This document shows, in pieces, positions 1 through 13,000 of a stretch of 64,000 nt of DNA; position 1 is the first letter of the stretch; each line of letters opens with the position of its first letter. The notes beneath the pieces were generated by a model, which was not told where the DNA came from, made no database searches, and saw nothing but the letters and a program-made list of their open reading frames with translations. The stretch is taken from assembly GCA_036346405.1 (NCBI GenBank), contig CM070563.1, forward strand, positions 33,531,298 to 33,595,297. Direction: 5' to 3'. This DNA comes from Phyllostachys edulis. Lineage: Eukaryota > Streptophyta > Magnoliopsida > Poales > Poaceae. The position numbers and the translations under genes are program-made.

Positions 1-1922
1 CCATGTCTCCTGGATGATCGCGGTGATAGGGAGGCACCGCACACCTTTGAGGACGCTGTTATAGACCTCGGACATGTTGGTTGTCATAATCCCGTATCTC
101 GCACCGTTTGTGTCATAGAGGAGGGATTATTTCTCTCATTCAAGAGCGTGGCCATTAATCCACTCGGAGAAGCTTATGGCACTACTAGGTTGCTCCCCCT
201 TTGGAGTGGACTCCCTTGTATGCCTCGTAGTCTGGTGTTCGAGGTCTCTCTAAATAGACTCAAACTTTCGTCTCTAGTTCTGCAGACACAATGCCTTGAA
301 CGTCTTCATGAGTTCCTGACTGTGGAACCGTGTGAACAAGTTAGATGCAAGATACCTCATGCACTACCTGGATTGCACGTCGTTCCACTGGTGAGATGGA
401 TCCGTCCCACGCTGCATGGTGTTGATTGCCGCCAACAACTCAGCATTATGGTCTATGATTAGGCAGACGTTGGGCCGGTCTCCCACCACCGCCCTCTCCA
501 CGTTCTCCAAGAACCACAGCCAGCTGGATGTGTTTTCGCTCTCTATAATGGCAAATGCCATCGGAAGAAGTTGGTCATTCGCATCGACTGCCACCGCGGT
601 GAGGATGGTGCCCTTGTACCTCCTTGTGAGGAAAGTGCCATCCATCGTTAGCACGGGACGGCAAAACTTGAAGCCCCCGATGGCCTGAGCGAAAGCCCAG
701 AACACCCGGTCCAGTATGAAGCGGTTGGGCCCTTTTCCAGCATCTTCACAATCAAGCTTGTTTATGTATGTGTTGGGGTTTGATCTGGCAATCTAATGAA
801 GCAATGTCGACACAAGGTTGTACGTCTCTTCGTATGTCCCGTACATAGTCTCGATGACCTTCTGCTTGGCTCGTCGGACCTTGCTGTAGCTAACTGGATA
901 GCCAACCTGATTGGCGACTTCCGACATCATCAGCTTGGGGGAGATAGACACGTTCGCCTCAACTAGGTGCGTGATGAGGTTTGCAACATATCACGAAAGT
1001 CACGTTAAAATCTTTGCAGGGCTCGTTGAGCTCGCAAGTCGCGGTCGATCGGCTCCTTGGCCGTGAAGACCGAGCCAAGATCTTTGCTTGGTGAAGCCCG
1101 ACCTTGCGGAATGACCTTCTACTATGTACTTCACTCGTACTTTCTGGGTCGAACCGTGCACTTTCGGTACACTACCGATAGACAAGGCGTATCGTGCTAT
1201 AGCTTGTTGCACGGCTACCTTGTTTGGGAAGCGCTACCCAACTAAGAGGGTGTCGGCTTCAAACCCCCACTAGGAGCCTTCTTCTTGCGGCAGTACGAGC
1301 GAACACACCACAATATCATCAAGTCTCGATGCCACGTAAGGACCATCAACTTTGTGTGTGTCCTTGTCGGTACCATCCGAGCTTGGGTCGGTGTCCTCGT
1401 CGGACTCCAACTCGAGAGGCTCGTCCGGTAGATACTTGTGGCAGTCGATGCGGACCGACCACAATGTTTTCGCCCCCTTATTTGGCACAAAATTAGGCAC
1501 GGACTTCCGAGGCAAAGACATTCCGTCTTTGCCATCTTTAAACTCAGTTGCGCTTGCCCGCTTGTAAAGGCCTCGGCATCATCAGGGTTTCCCGACGCCC
1601 TATGTACGAAATTCACGTACACCATCGGCTTCCCGTGAATGGCCGCCTCGGGCTGGGAGACAATCTCCATATACTGCCTCCATGCTATGCTTCCATTCAC
1701 CTTTATGAGTTCCCACACATAATTTGTGCAAGTGATCGCCTCAATCATAACTTTCTTTGTTGTTGGCTCCGTGACGATCTCCCTTCGGATGCAGCTTCGC
1801 AGCTCGTGAATATTCATCGCGTGGAGCCCCTCCGCTCGGACCACCTTGTACTGGCATCTCGACAGGTCCAACCTATCGTGTCCGGCCCGTACGAGACCAT
1901 CGCCACAACAAGTCTTGCATGT
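1..1922 (-). pseudogene. Mutator-like (MULE) transposase relic, 3' part cut by window start
   Basis: Reading the minus strand from about 1,900 down, pieces of a MuDR-type transposase appear in order. There is an N-terminal region (1,871-1,242), a MuDR-like DNA-binding segment near 1,212-1,000 (an AVQQAIARYA-like stretch, then KVHGSTQKVRVKYI), and the transposase core at 705-364. The core contains CRPVLTMDGTFLTRRYKG and LLPMAFAIIESEN, the usual surroundings of the first catalytic Asp. Further on, at about 130-1, a YGIMTTNMSEVYN-like stretch continues toward the C-terminal zinc-finger region, which lies outside the window. The pieces are in different frames and separated by stops, so the gene is dead. 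The enzyme would have cut and joined MULE ends in the nucleus. Family assignment is firm; exon structure is not resolved. Confidence 0.8.
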
Positions 1923-1959
1923 TCAAAAATACCTAAAGCCACAACAACCACTAAATAAT

Positions 1960-2570
1960 TACGACTAATTAATTACCACTAAACTAATTCATTACTAGTG
2001 AACTAACTAATCATGACTAATTAATTACCTCTAAACTAACTAATTACGATTGATTAATTACCACTACAAAATTACCAAGATTTCATTTTCACTTACTTAA
2101 TATGCTATAATAATGACTACTAAACTTATTACGAATAATTAATTACCACTAAACTAATTCATTACTAGTGAACTAACTAATTACGACTAATTAATTATAT
2201 CTAAACTAACTAATTATGACCGATTAATTACCACTACACAAATTCATTACCACTTATTCAATATGTCGTAATGATGATTACTAAACTAATTACGACTAAT
2301 TAATTACCACTAAACTAATTCATTACTAGTGAACTAACTAATTACGACTAATTAACTACCTCTAAACTAACTAATTACGATTGATTAATTACCACTAAAA
2401 ATATCGATGCTTTCATTTCCACTTACTTAATATCTGTAATGATGACTACTAAACTAATTACGACTAATTAATTAGCACTAAACTAATTCATTACTAGTCA
2501 ACTAACTAATTACGACTAATTAATTACCCCTAAACTATCTAATTACGACTAGCTGACTAATTACGACTAC
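1960..2570. repeat. AT-rich tandem repeat, about 4 units of 160-170 bp
   Basis: The phrase aattaccactaaactaatt recurs at about 1,971, 2,141, 2,302 and, slightly changed, 2,470. Each copy is followed by the same order of taattaatta, tagtgaactaact and cacttacttaat words. Spacing is therefore about 170, 161 and 168 bp. The array sits directly upstream of the MULE relic and may be its subterminal region, or a small local satellite. It does not code. Confidence 0.8.
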
Positions 2571-4120
2571 GGTAATAACGGCAAAAGCATAACACAAATT
2601 ACCTGCCCTTCGGAGGAAGTAATCAATCAGCCATTTGGGGGAAGTAATCAATCAAGGCCGAGCGACGAGAAGCAAGAAAATAGTTAACCTCCCAATAAAA
2701 TTAATTATGTTACGTTCTCTGAGTTCTCAGCGACGAGCGCAAGAACGAGAATCGAAACACAATTGAGATGAGCGAAGAGCGAGTGCTAGAGTTCGATATT
2801 TATAGCCGAGCGAAGAAGGAGTCACGACGTTGGCACCGGGAATTTCGTAAGCATTGGCGCCGGAATTTCTGGACGAAGCGACAGATGTGCGGAGGAGGGA
2901 GGAGGGACGATGGGAAAGATAGACACCGCGAGGTTTTTTAATTCTCCGCAAACAGTCTGGTTGCGTGGCAGGTGTAGCGGGCGGGAGGGAGGGCCGGAGG
3001 GGGGCGCGAGTCGGGAGGTGTTTTGGCTAACCTAACCTAACTAACTAATTAACCCCACTGTTTTGGCTGGCGCATGGTGGCCATGCGCCAGCAGACACTA
3101 TACTAAATAAACAAAGAGTATCCTATGTGATCGACTATATTTGTATTCATATTTTATTTTGCTATATTTGTACGCGTATTTTGGTTGTTAGGTGTGTACT
3201 CCAGCGCCATATTGTATATCGACATCTCCAATGGAGTTGCTATGTAGATTTTTTTTTATACATTCCAAGTCACATGAAATCATGAAACCCTAATTTCCAA
3301 AACCTAAAATTGAAATTTTCGCGACCTAAATCCTAAATTTTCGAGATAATACCAGAACACATATAAAATTGCCGAAACATTACACAATCAAGTCCACTGC
3401 GTGAGGACCCTTCAAAATAAAATTCATAATTTTTTAAGCACATTTTCTACGTTTATTGATTCATACGAATATGACACTTATACGAAATAGCGATAATAAT
3501 TCTGAACGAATAGAATTATGGAAAATTTACACAAGCAAGTACACAGTGTTGAGAGGCTCCACAAAAAATTCATATTTTTTTGGACACATTTGATATATTT
3601 TAAAATTCCTCTAAATTTCAGTCTAAAATAAAAAAAACCTAACTAACCTATTACCTATTAACCCTAACCCTAACTAATTAACTCGCTAACTAACCCCTAA
3701 CTAGCCGTGGCCTTTGTGACCATGCGCCAAAGGCGGGCGCAAGATACCACAACGCCGCCATCCTTTGGTGCACGCAACAACAACTACCGACGGGTGACGT
3801 CATCGCGACGACGGTGCTGACGTACGATGGCTGTGCGCTAGTGTTACTATTTCTGCAAATACATGTTACCGAAGATCAAAACCGCAAATACCTGTTGCAA
3901 ATAGGTCTGCCAAAAATCCCAAACCTCCTAGCCCAGTAGCCCCTATCCCGCCTACCCTGCCCCCGTCGCGTCACTCATAAACGCCGTCACCTCCCACCGC
4001 CGATCCCTGTCCAAATCCAACGGCGACTCCCCCGCGCGCGCCACCTACTGCAAATCGAAGGCCCAGATCCTCCCAACCCCGGCCCGGCCGCGGCTCGAAC
4101 CGGGCCGTCGCCGTGGAGAC
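2571..4120. other. Intergenic, AT-rich, with repeat debris and a hairpin
   Basis: No coding signal was seen. A GC-rich purine stretch lies at about 2,880-3,020. A perfect hairpin (ggcgcatgg-tgg-ccatgcgcc) lies near 3,069-3,090, and a related accatgcgcc word recurs near 3,719. Runs of cctaacctaacta and taaccctaaccctaac near 3,030 and 3,655 look like short simple-sequence tracts, not telomere arrays. The right end merges into the GC-rich promoter of the host gene. Confidence 0.5.
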
Positions 4121-4346
4121 CCCCGCGCGCAATATCGCTTTATCTTCGCTGCTCCTCTCTCGCCAGTCGGCACAGCACCCCCCCCCCCTCCCTCCCTCCC
4201 TCCTCGGCTCCTCGCACCGCACGAAACCCTAACCCTAGCCCCCGCGCCCTCGCCGGCCGCCCCGCCCCCCGCGCCGACAGGCCCGGTCTCCTCCGCCCCC
4301 GCGCCGCTGCCGGAGCCCCACCCCACCCTGCGGCCCGCCGATCGAG
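4121..4346 (+). promoter_or_regulatory. Putative core promoter and first non-coding exon of the host gene
   Basis: A sharp change to GC-rich sequence with a C/T tract (about 4,170-4,203, a plant Y-patch) precedes gaaaccctaaccctag near 4,222, which contains a telo-box (AAACCCTAA). The exon probably ends at 4,346, where gatcgag is followed by gtacgcc, a usable splice donor. The transcription start is not resolved. The assignment rests on composition and on position ahead of a large gene with a leader intron, a common arrangement in grasses. Confidence 0.5.
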
Positions 4347-6911
4347 GTACGCCTCGCCCGAATCCTACCGGAATTCGCGGGTTCTCTCGTCTTGTTGAAG
4401 GTTATATGTGGTAGGTTCTTCTACGCGGTCTCCTGCGCGTCATGTGACGGATGGGTTTTGTTTTTGAATTTTTTCGGGTGGTTTGGGCGGGATCTGCGTG
4501 TGTTGGGGGGCGACTGGGGCTTGGTGGTGGTCGATCTTGGCGTTGTTTGGGCTCTGGTGGTGAATTGGGCGCGGAATTTAGGGGGGTTTGGGGAGTAATC
4601 CGTGGGGAATGGTCTAGGGTTTGGTGGATTCAAGCATGAGTTCGGGCTGTACTTAAAGGTTGCTTAGCTTTGGAACTTAGTGCGAGCTGTGCCTGGGGAG
4701 AGGTTTGGGATCTGGGTGTGGTGTGGAGTGGAGAATTTGGGGGCGCAGAGGGATTAGAGTGTCCTGACACATGTTTGGCGATCATTCGTAGGTCCTATGT
4801 TTGGCTATCATTCGTAGGTCCTAATTTCTTTGAATTTGTAGGGTTGGATAGTTCTGGAGCTTGAATTGTGTGTTGTGGCCGCTTCTGTGAGGAAGGCAGA
4901 GCTCATGCTGCTTCCTTGTTGTTTGTTGTGGGGTTTAGGCGGTTACAGTTTCTCTTGTCGCGTGGATTTTATGTTTCATTTCTAGTATTGTTCTTGACTT
5001 CTTTATGGTGTGAATGTTGGGTTCTCCAGCTAAGGATATCGATGGGAGTGTTATAATTCGCTGTGGCTGTCGCTTCACTGAGTTGGTCATACTCTTTTTT
5101 GTCCTATTAGATTTCCATTTGGTCGATAATTGCCAATAACTGACGAACTTGGACCTAGCTTTGTTTGTTCTTTGTTGGTTTAGCAGCTGACCAGTACTGT
5201 TTTGTGAGCTGGGAAAGATAGGATCTTATTCGAGGGAGATGGTGTATTAAGGTTGGAGCAATCTTGGTATTTGCTCATTGCTGACTGGTCCATCCTCTGC
5301 ATCTATGCTGAGAAAACCGGGCTTGGTTTTCATGAGCCATGTACACGCATTGGCTTTTGGACCATTGTTGGGTTCCTCTGCTTCGTCACTATATCTTCCT
5401 TTATTTTGGTAGCTTTTGGCTTGTCAAAATTTTCTTGTAAGGATGCACATTGTGGGTTGAGCAAGTAGTTTTAGTGACGTCTATGATAATTTATGTGTCT
5501 TTATTGTGTAAATGTCAAGTCTCATCGTCTGGATGGATATGATATCTTATTGTTAGTACTTGATGCCTCTCGCTCCTATGATATGAGAAATTATTGTGGT
5601 TAATATGGTAGCTTACATTATCTCTTTCCTATGAACTGTTAGGTTCTGAGTTGCATTATCTCTAATTAATTAGGGAAACCAAGGATATGAGAAATTGTTG
5701 CAGTTAATATGCAAGCTTACATTATTTCTCTCCTATGAACTGGTAGGTTCTGAGTATAGGTTAACTTGCATTATCTCTAATTAATTAGGGAAACCAAGGA
5801 CTTCTAAGGTTAAAATACAGTATGGCATGTGTTCATGCTATTTTCTTGTATCTCGTCTTGTAATTCTCTAATTAGATGTATATTTAAGCATGTGATCATT
5901 TGATTGCCATGTGAACAAGTCTTGCAATTAATTAGATTGTTTTTCTTCTTGTTTTGCTTATGTCATAACAACATTTTGCAGATAGTTCTGCGTACTGCAG
6001 TTTTACTGGGGCTTGAGAGATTTTGGGGATTCATTTAATTATAACTTTTTTTTGGTATGGGGCAAGTTTTCATCTCATATATGTATTTATTTATTAAGAT
6101 GTAATTGAATTTTTATTTTTGAAAAAGCAAACATATTGTCACATTCTTAGAGCTTGTGCTAAGTATTTATTTTTTTCGATTATTTTGCACATTGTACCAC
6201 TTTCTTGTGCACCTTAGCAATTGCATGCCTTTTGGTTGTGCTCCGCACTAAGTTCTTGAGTAACTAACCGTGTGTGTATGGGAGGAGAAGATTGATTCTA
6301 GTGGTAGTAATTTTTAACAGGTTATATGACTAGCTAGTGGCTGACAATAGGGTTGGATAATAGAGATTGTTTGTTGCTTCACAAATTACCTCATTGGAGC
6401 TTAACTTATCTGTTGGTCTTTAATGACAAGGATACTTTCCTAGTTCATAACAGTAAATAGATGGAAAGATAATTGCTGTGCTTTGCCACTGTTTTACATC
6501 ATGAAAGCTTTCCTTGAAAGGCTCTAAATTTTTACTTTCCAGCTCTGCATCCAAGAATGTCTGAAGAAAAAATCTCAGTTTTGTCCTTTGAAATCATTCT
6601 TAATTTGTGGGCTTACTGTTTCTTCATATAATGATATTTAGCAAATCTGTCTATCTTTAGTTTTCCAACCTTCTGTTATATTGCCGATATTGTGGAATAC
6701 TGTGATGTGAGAGGGGAATGTTGTGCTGGATTCTTGCTTTATGTTCTGGCTGGACAGATGGCCAACAGCGATCTATTATGTTCTGATGTCATGAATGCTT
6801 GATGTTTGCAGGCCTTGTGATCAATAATGAAAAGAGTGTTAAGTTACACTAAGCTTGAGTTTTCATTTATCACTTCGTGATGAATCTTACCTGATAGAAA
6901 CACATTTTCAG
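4347..6911 (+). other. Leader (5' UTR) intron
   Basis: A GT at 4,347 and an acceptor ttttcag at 6,905-6,911 bound about 2.56 kb of T-rich, non-coding plus-strand sequence typical of a first intron. A second possible acceptor, tgtttgcag near 6,810, would give a longer second leader exon. A directly repeated stretch around 5,580-5,800 (gagaaattgttg, tctctcctatgaactg, ctctaattaattagggaaacc twice) lies inside. The short reading frames here are chance. Confidence 0.5.
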
Positions 6912-7049
6912 GCAAATCATCTTCATCACTCTAGAAGCAAACTGTTCTAAAAGCTGTTATTGTATCATCTGATATGAAACTTAAGAATTTAGCAATCTCT
7001 GACCAGTCACATTTCGGCTGACACTGGATCCTAAGGAACCACCTACGGC
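6912..7049 (+). other. 5' UTR part of the first coding exon
   Basis: Sequence between the likely acceptor at 6,910-6,911 and the start codon at 7,050. An in-frame TAA at 7,032, six codons upstream of the ATG, closes the frame and supports 7,050 as the translation start. Confidence 0.5.
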
Positions 7050-10000
7050 ATGTCACAGTTTCATCCCTCACAGCATGGGGGTGATAGTGATGTCCAAATG
7101 TGGCAACAACAGATGTTGTATAAGCAACTACAAGAGTTTCAGAGGCAGCAACAACAGCAGCAGCGGCTTGACCATGGAGCTAGGATGCAGAATTCCTTTG
7201 GACAGTTCCATGCACCTGCAAAACCAGCCCCTGCTGATCGGTTCCCAACCATGATGAATGAAATGCCTATGAATGAGCCATCAAGTTATGCGTGGTCAAA
7301 TAATATTGCTGTTGGTGGCTCCCGGTTAGGAAGTAACTCTCAGATGTTCAATACTGGTAACGCACAGTGGGAGCAACTTGGTGTTTCTCCTGCCACAAGC
7401 AACTTTGTAAATGGTTCAGTGTACTCAAACAGCCAAAATCTTATTAGACCAATGGGGTTACTTCCCAACAAAGTAGACCAATCCTTTTATTCCTTTCCTG
7501 CTGGCATGAACAAAGGTTCTGGAAATCAGCACTCCCAATTCCCAGGATTCCCAGTTAATTCCCATAATGCTTCCCATAATGCAATGTCAAGGGCAGGCTC
7601 AGACCAGACAAATAAGGCAACAATGTTTTCTAGCCCAGTTAATTTGTTCCAGAGTGAACATGGTCTTCGTGAACAAGGTATGCCTAATACTCTGCAGAAT
7701 CTTCATGAGAATGGAAGTGTATTAAGTGATACTACAACTCAGATTCAAGGTGGTAACATGAAGGCAGACAGTCCTGTTCTAGGTAATCATCTACAACTTG
7801 CTTTTGATGTTCAAGATTTTCATGGTAGGACAAACCAAGTTGATTTTCAGTCAGCACCACACGTAGGACCAACTAGCAGCATAGCTAGTCTTGATCCCAC
7901 CGAGGAGAAAATTTTGTATGGAAATGATGAGGATAGCAACTGGGGAGATTTGTTGAGAGAGGGAAATTCATCAGGTGGAGCAGATCCTGGTAATTCATTG
8001 GGCAATGATAACTCAAACAGTGCTGTGCAATTTCTACAGGGTAGCTGGAGTGCCCTTATGCAGGAAGCGTTACAGTCGACAAGCAGTCCAAATGGCCTCC
8101 AGGAAGAGATGAGCGGTGTGAATTTTCAGAATACAAACCTGCAGTTTGTCAATAATTCTACTTTGCCAGGTCTGGAACAGAGGCAGCTTGTGGCTTTAAA
8201 TAATATAAACCTGCGCAGTGCATCTCCAAATGCACAACCTTCAACCTCACGAGATGGTGCTTTGGGAACCATGAATAATTCAAAGTTCACCAGTTTCAAG
8301 CATGCCACAGAATCTCCTTATGACCAACAGGAGAAATTATCTCATGAATCTCCTGTTGCTGTTACCAGTTATCAGCCAACTACAGAAGCTAATGATAGGT
8401 ATTTTCATCAGAGCTTAAAGCAAAGTCATTCTGATGAGTACGGGCCGCAAGAACAGGTCCACTTATCAAATGGTATATGGGCACAGCAGAAGCCTGGGTT
8501 GCCAAAAGGAAATTCGAAATCAACTGGTGCACATTTTATGCCGCAGAATGCGCATGGACTTGGGGTGTCACAGCAAAACACTTTTAACCATAATTTTATC
8601 AGGGAGTCTAGTAATAACCAAAATGACTGGAACTGCAGAAATCCCCACGGACAAGATGCCAATAATACTCCAAATATCTCCAATAGTGATAGAAGCCTTT
8701 GGAAGTCTGGGGTTAATACAGATTCAGTTCATAGGCTTCAACAGTTGAAGCCTAATGTAACCACTGTTCAAGTGCCAAATGAATGCTATGGTGGTAAAGA
8801 TGTTGGTATGATGAGTTCAAGCATGCCAATGGTTAGTCAGGACCGGCATCAGATGGTGGTTTGTCAGAGCAGTGAAAATTTTGGAATAAACCATACTCTG
8901 GGGCAAAGGTTTTCAGAACCCTCAGAATCACAAGGAAATGATGCAACCTCTACTGAAGGACACATTTCAAATAATGGACAGCATTTAAGCAGTACCTTTT
9001 CTGCAAGGAGAAATTCCTTTGCTGGAATGGATGCCCAATATTTGGGTCAGTCTGGCCAGAAAACAATGGGCTCTTATGCAATGCACAATCATCTTAGTGG
9101 AACCTCTGGAATTAGTGCTGCACATTTACCAGCCAATTCAGTGTCCAATACTGAATTTATGTCACAGTCAATTCGGCCCCCAAATAACCAAGAGCATCTG
9201 TTGGGTGGGCATTGCCATGTTGCTGGTAACATGGCTTCAGCAAACGAGGTATATCCAGCAGAGTGCATCTTTATTGTTAGATAATGAAGATATATCTTCT
9301 CCTTGGTTATATTTTATGTGTGCTTTGAGTACATTTCTACTTTCTCATTTTTCACTACTTTACCTTTGTAGAAAATTGCAATGGCGGAGGAACAACTTAA
9401 ATCTCAACATGCCATAGCCAATAACTACTCCAATGAATCTCCCTTTGGAGGATCTGATGCAACATTGTCGCTAAATCCAAATAGGGCAGTCCAAACAAGG
9501 TAATTTTTTTTGCTTCTTTCATTCTCAGTCACCCACTTTCAGGTTTGAAAGTCACATCATTCTTCCAATCTTCCATGGTGTAATATTTTGCACACGCAGT
9601 TATTTGTTGACTGGAATGCTGACATCTCCCATAATAGTACCTTGTCTGTTCTGACCAGATAGATGGGGCATGCAGTAGTTGGGTAAATGACTTGATTGAA
9701 CCTTATAATTATGCTACTACAAGTTTATTTAGCAATTTACCTATGTCACTATCACACTATGTTATATCTTAATCTTTTATGCCGTTGCCCACACCAAATG
9801 TTTACTCAGCTTGCATGACAGCTACTAATCTGATGAAGCATTGAGGGTTGCATGTGACTGACCACAATGAATAGTTTTTTTGGCTCCTCATATTTTTTCC
9901 GGAAAAATTGGCTATAGAATACTCAACTTTTGTGTCCTTAGTTATTAGACACCCAAAAATCGTGTCTTGGCCAAAAGACACTAAAAATTTGTGGCTCTTT

Positions 10001-13000
10001 TTTGTTAGACACTTGAGACCATTAAAATATCATTTTGGACTACATAATACTCAACTTTTGTGTCCTTAGTTATTGGACACCCAAAAATTGTGTTTTGGCC
10101 AAATGACACTAAAAATTTGTGGCTCTTTGCTGTTAGACACTGAAACCATTAAAATATCGTTTTCGGGCTGAAGATGAGAGAGAAAGCTAGTGAAAAGTCC
10201 GTTTTGCCCTTCCATCTCCTTCCTTCTTTCCTATTACCCCTCGCCTCCACCTTGGCTCCGTCGCTTCCCGCTCTAGCCTCCGTCCTCGCCACCACATGCT
10301 GCCTCCGCCCTCGAAGCCCTAACCTTAGGAGCCAAAGTCTCCGCGTGTTGCCGGATTTGGACCTCGAAGCCATTGCCTATAGCAACTTTCGTCACCGTCT
10401 TTTGCTGTCGACGGTATCGGTCCTCGCCGCCACCACCTTCATCTTCGCCTTGTCCTGATCTACACCACCGCCTCCTCGATGTCATTGTCTCGCCACCGTA
10501 GCCCCTCTGCCGCGGTCGCTTCTTCCTCACCGTCAATCGCCTTCGTCCTCCCCTAGCCTCCGTGTGCGGCCAGATAGCTTTGATGTCATCTCGTCTCCTC
10601 GACCCACTGCTCCAAGCTAGCTGAACCGCGGTCGTCACCTGTCGTCGCCGCAAGCCTGAGCTCTGCCGCCACTGCCTCCGACGACCATTGGTTTCCGTGC
10701 ACCGCTCGGCGTCGCCTTCACGTCGTTTTCCGCTGCTTCGCGTCCTGGAACTCGCCGTCGACGCCCTTGCCGGAGTTGTGCCGCCGCTCGCTATGCCTTT
10801 GGTTCTCGTGCACCGCCATTGTTGCTGTGCTGTGTGTCAGTCATTGTGCGTTGAGGGCATTGAGGTCATTTTACAAAGTTTCTCTCCTAATCAGCTAGAT
10901 ATATTATTTTAATGAAAGGAGTGTTTAACAGCAAAGATCCACAAATTTTCAGTGTGTTTTGGCCAAGACACGATTTTTAGGTGTCCAATAGCTAAGAACA
11001 CAAAAGTTAAGTGTCCTGTAGCCAATTTTGCTTATTTGTCATGTAGTAATAGTACAGGGAACTAGGACCTCAAAAGCACATTATTCCTTTTAGCTTATCT
11101 AACTAATTTTTTTGATCAATTGGTGTTTCAGTCCAAATATTTGTCTGGATTTTATTTTATTGGAATGTACTGCAGGATCTATCAACTAGCTTTTGTGCCA
11201 TAGGAGATATTTTATTGTCTTGTTTAATTTTCTGTTATTCTTGTCTTCTGTAGTCAACATATGCTGCAACAATTCCTTCACAAGGTGGACAACTCAAGTA
11301 ACTATGCTGTTGTTGCTGGTAATATGCCCAACAAATCTGTTGATATTGCTACTGCTCATCAACAACGTAACCAGCCTTCTTTACAAGGATTTGGATTAAA
11401 ACTTGCACCACCATCCCAACGACCACCGACTGCAGGTCATTTATGGACCAGTCCTACCTCTGTTGACAGCAAGCAATCTGATTATTCACTACCAGAGGAA
11501 GACCAGCGACAGCTACCTTCCACTCCTAGTCAGTCTTCGCCATCTGGTTATCCAAGTCGATCTTCACCATTTCACTCATCAGTAACTGATAATACTGGAC
11601 TGCCAAGTGGGTGTCTCCCCCAGATAAGTACAGGCCAGCAATATCCAGTCGTAGATTCAAAGTCTGCTTCTGTCAATTCTCTTTCTCAGCAGCCTCAGCA
11701 AGCTAGTTCAGCAACAATGTTCAAGAATGTATGGACAAATATCTCAGCACAGCGTCTAGCTGGTGTCCAACATAACAAGATTACTCCCAATATTCTCCAG
11801 TCCATGATGTTCCCAAATATTGTTGGGGATTCCACCCTATGGGGTTCTCCAAAGGATGATTATCAAAGACTGAAGGCAGAGATTCCATCTGATGCTGCCA
11901 CAACTACTCCCAATTCAGAAAATCGAGAAGTAAAACGAGTTGTGGACAATGATGCAAAGTCAACCTCATCTGAGGTGCCAAATGTTGATCAAATGGGAGA
12001 TATTTTATCGGGAAAGACAGAATCCCTGCAGAGGCATTCCTTGGATGGGAACTTGATGCAGCAGGGCATCATGAACCAAAGACAAGGGGAGAATATGGCA
12101 GCAAACTTTCTGCCTATGAGTTCTTCCTTTGACAAAGCTTCTAGTGTTAGTGGCATCGGTTTGCATGGAATCCCAACACCCTCAAATGCCCAGCAGCAAA
12201 ATTACTCTCTACTACATCAGATGCAGGCCATGAAGCCTGTTGATACTGATCCAAGAAATACACCCGGTAAGAGGCTTAAAACAACTGAGATGAGTTCTGA
12301 TGCTTCACAGGTTGACTGGAGTGCTGGCCAAAGAGTTCCAGCAAATAATTCAGTGAGATCATGTCCAGAAAATATGGAGGTCTCAAGGGTTCCTAGCTCA
12401 TTCCCAGCAGATGTCAAGATGTTAAGCTTTGCTCCTAGGAACAGTGAAGAGAGAACCCCAACCATGCCATCCCAGCTTCATTCAAGGGAGTTGTCCTCCC
12501 ATGATATGGCCAATGCACGAACTGATGTTCAAAATCAAGTCTCATCTCTTGGTACAAGCTCAGCAGAACATTTAACTGAAAGAAGTGATGGATTAAGGAT
12601 CAACCCTCAAATGGCTCCTTGGTTTCAACAGCACGGGAGCTACAGAAATGGTCAGAATCTTGCAATGTACAATGCCAAGAAAGCTGCAACACCATATAAT
12701 CTTCCAAAAGTTTCCTTGAACATGGACAGTAGCAGTCCGGTTGAGCATGGACTTGACTGCAGTAATTCTGTTGTACATGGACATTCTAGTCTAAAGGCAT
12801 CTTCTGTGGTGAGAAGACCAAAGAAACGCAAATTTAAAGCTCCTGTGCTTGTTTCTTGGAGTCGAATTGTTGAAGGACACCAAAAGTTGACAAACATGAG
12901 GTGTCTTTTCTCCCTTTGCACAATTGTTGCTAGCATTTTTTATGCTTATTCTCCTTCTAGTTGCTATTATTTGTAGTTTACTCTAATTATTCTTCTGTTC

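Noticed and set aside
3640..3700. Telomere repeat
   Set aside because: Only two short ccctaa units amid degenerate cctaacta sequence; not an array.
3971..4326. Minus-strand Gly/Arg-rich frames over the promoter
   Set aside because: GC-rich leader read backwards; overlaps the better-supported plus-strand leader.
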